DNA of 64,000 nt, taken from the NCBI GenBank assembly GCA_963706535.1, contig CAVPMU010000005.1:62001-126000 (forward strand), in the 5' to 3' direction. This document shows, piece by piece, positions 62,698 to 64,000 of the stretch. The stretch comes from RPQJ01 sp963706535. GTDB taxonomy: Bacteria; Pseudomonadota; Gammaproteobacteria; Steroidobacterales; Steroidobacteraceae. The position numbers were made by a program, and so were the translations under genes. The notes under the pieces are model-generated. The model searched no databases. It had not been told where the DNA came from and worked only from the letters and a program-made list of their open reading frames with translations. Each line of letters begins with the position of its first letter. The first letter of the stretch is position 1.

Positions 62698-64000
62698 CCA
62701 TCACGCTCGCACTGCCGTTCGAGGATTCCCGGCGACTCACCGGCGCCAACCTTTACTTCGCGACGACGGGCGCGGTGCTCGAGGTTCCGCGGGTGTCCGC
62801 GGACGAGGCGCTGGTCGATGCGTGGCGCGCGTGCGTGGAGCGGGCGCGTGCCCGACTCGGCTGGACCACGATGCCGGCGCGGCCGCAGGTCGTGGCACGG
62901 ATCCATGCGAGCGGGACATCGCTCGCGCTCGCGGCGCCGCTGGACCAGGTCTACACGGCGACAGAGGTCAACGAGTGGGCGCTGTGCTCGGTACTGTACG
63001 AACGCGATCCGCTGCACTGGTCGGCCCTGCCGGATGCGCTCGCGGCGGCGGGAGAAGAGACCGCGGCGGTCATCGTCGGCGTGTCGCCGCCGATACTCGA
63101 GGAATCGGCGGCCCTTGAGCGCTTCGGTCGCCTGGCCGCGGCCGAGTCGCGGCCCGGGCTGGCTGCGCTGCTCGATGCAGCGCGGTCGCGCGGCTTGCCG
63201 TGGCTGCTCGACGATTCGGTCGTTGCGCTCGGCGCGGGCATCGGCGGTCGCAGTTATCCGCTCGACGAACTGCCGCTGGTGGCGGACGTGCCGTGGACGT
63301 CGCTGCACGGCATTCCCGTCGCCGCGGTCACCGGTTCCAACGGCAAGACGACCACCGTGCGACTGGTCGCGGCCTGCGCGCGAGCGCAAGGCTGGTGCGC
63401 GGGCTATAACTGCACCGATGGCATTTTCGTGGACGAGGTCGCGCTCGACGAAGGCGACTACTCGGGCCCGGCCGGTGCGCGCAAGGTGCTGCACCACCCG
63501 CAGGTGGAGGCGGCGGTCCTCGAGGTTGCGAGGGGCGGCATCCTGCGCCGCGGGCTGGCGCTCGAGCGCGCCACCGTCGCCGTCGTGACCAACGTTAGCG
63601 CGGATCACTTCGGCGAGTACGGCATCCACGATCTCGATGCGCTCGCGGACGTGAAGCTGACGGTCGCTGCGCTGGTCGGGCGCGACGGCCTGCTGGTGCT
63701 CGATGCCGATGACGCACTGCTGCGGGCCAAGGCGGCGCAGCTCGGCGCGCGCTTCGGTCGCTCGCCGCCACTCGGCTGGTTCGCGCTCGACGACTCGCAC
63801 GCACTGCTCGCGGAGCATCGCCGCCGGGGCGGACCGACCTGCGGCGTCGCGGACGGGCGACTGGTGCTGAGCCAGGCCGGCCGACGGCACGACCTCGGCG
63901 AAGTGGCAGCGATGCCGCTCACGGTATCGGGCAGCGCCACGTACAACGTTGCGAATCTCGCGGGCGCCGCGCTCGCGGCCACGGCCCTCGGCGTGGCGCC
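62694..64000 (+). CDS. Mur ligase family protein (CphA-related), 3' end outside window
   Basis: The frame stays open from 62694 to the end of the window (435 codons seen). After SRRLTGANLYFATTGAVLEV the region to about residue 205 has no ATP-grasp fold. A Mur ligase core begins at AAVTGSNGKTTTVRLVAA (P-loop near residue 212), with LEVARGGILRRGLALERATV and VTNVSADHFGEYGIHDLDAL, all like the C-terminal half of CphA. So this is a CphA-like protein lacking ATP-grasp. No ATG, GTG or TTG lies in a fitting place; CTG at 62694, with GGGAG about 8 nt upstream and overlapping the cphA stop, is my best start. A helper for primer or side-chain processing of cyanophycin is possible. Confidence 0.82.
   Translation, partial: MTITLALPFEDSRRLTGANLYFATTGAVLEVPRVSADEALVDAWRACVERARARLGWTTMPARPQVVARIHASGTSLALAAPLDQVYTATEVNEWALCSVLYERDPLHWSALPDALAAAGEETAAVIVGVSPPILEESAALERFGRLAAAESRPGLAALLDAARSRGLPWLLDDSVVALGAGIGGRSYPLDELPLVADVPWTSLHGIPVAAVTGSNGKTTTVRLVAACARAQGWCAGYNCTDGIFVDEVALDEGDYSGPAGARKVLHHPQVEAAVLEVARGGILRRGLALERATVAVVTNVSADHFGEYGIHDLDALADVKLTVAALVGRDGLLVLDADDALLRAKAAQLGARFGRSPPLGWFALDDSHALLAEHRRRGGPTCGVADGRLVLSQAGRRHDLGEVAAMPLTVSGSATYNVANLAGAALAATALGVA

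Overview
The window is a high-GC, densely packed bacterial chromosome segment without rRNA, tRNA, phage or insertion-sequence genes. Gene content (UrcA-family protein, S10 serine carboxypeptidase, FadB/FadA pair, pyruvate phosphate dikinase, DUF1343/NamZ-like protein, c-di-GMP-I riboswitch, cyanophycin genes) suggests a free-living gammaproteobacterium near the Xanthomonadales/Steroidobacterales/Nevskiales. This placement is inferred from gene families, not from a marker gene.

Layout. 1-7 kb: a c-di-GMP-I riboswitch in front of an outer-membrane protein, a minus-strand glycerol operon (glpD-glpK-fatty acid hydroxylase), and glutathione reductase. 6-23 kb: NamZ-like, DOMON-like and patatin genes, an amine oxidoreductase, malic enzyme, a YhhN protein, MscS coupled to a KamA-type radical SAM enzyme, ppdK, and the oxidative pentose phosphate genes gnd, pgl and zwf around a secreted S10 peptidase. 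23-28 kb: a TGS GTPase followed by an overlapping membrane-lipid cassette (CDP-alcohol transferase-like, PlsC-like, CdsA-like, DedA-like, and a membrane protein). 28-31 kb: a palindromic repeat, a promoter with a structured RNA and terminator before an unknown gene, and a soluble lytic transglycosylase. 31-42 kb: fadB-fadA, an EnvZ/OmpR-type two-component system with helically phased 10-bp repeats in its promoter region, small secreted proteins with a DUF2202 ferritin-like protein, a decayed second two-component system, and an acyl-CoA dehydrogenase.

42-56 kb is the standout region. A divergent locus encodes an ankyrin/Sel1-like periplasmic protein and an N-terminally anchored [4Fe-4S]/FAD oxidoreductase on the minus strand. 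On the plus strand lie a TPR membrane protein, a b-type membrane cytochrome with paired histidines, a 21-CxxCH cytochrome c, a 1281-residue cytochrome c with 51 CxxCH motifs plus one CxxxCH, an SPOR-TPR-beta-barrel outer-membrane protein and a lipoprotein. Tight spacing argues for one transcription unit. Read together it looks like a cell-envelope-spanning electron conduit: flavin/Fe-S protein, inner-membrane cytochrome b, periplasmic multiheme, and outer-membrane barrel with a giant multiheme. This is a possible extracellular electron transfer system whose giant repeat cytochrome could act as a long heme wire.

56-64 kb: a GNAT acetyltransferase and a LOG-family protein; a patch of gene decay (a probable VOC-family 5' remnant, a frameshifted DUF2157 gene, a truncated GDYXXLXY gene running into a TfoX-like gene); and a cyanophycin locus with cyanophycinase, cyanophycin synthetase and a Mur-ligase paralogue cut by the window end.
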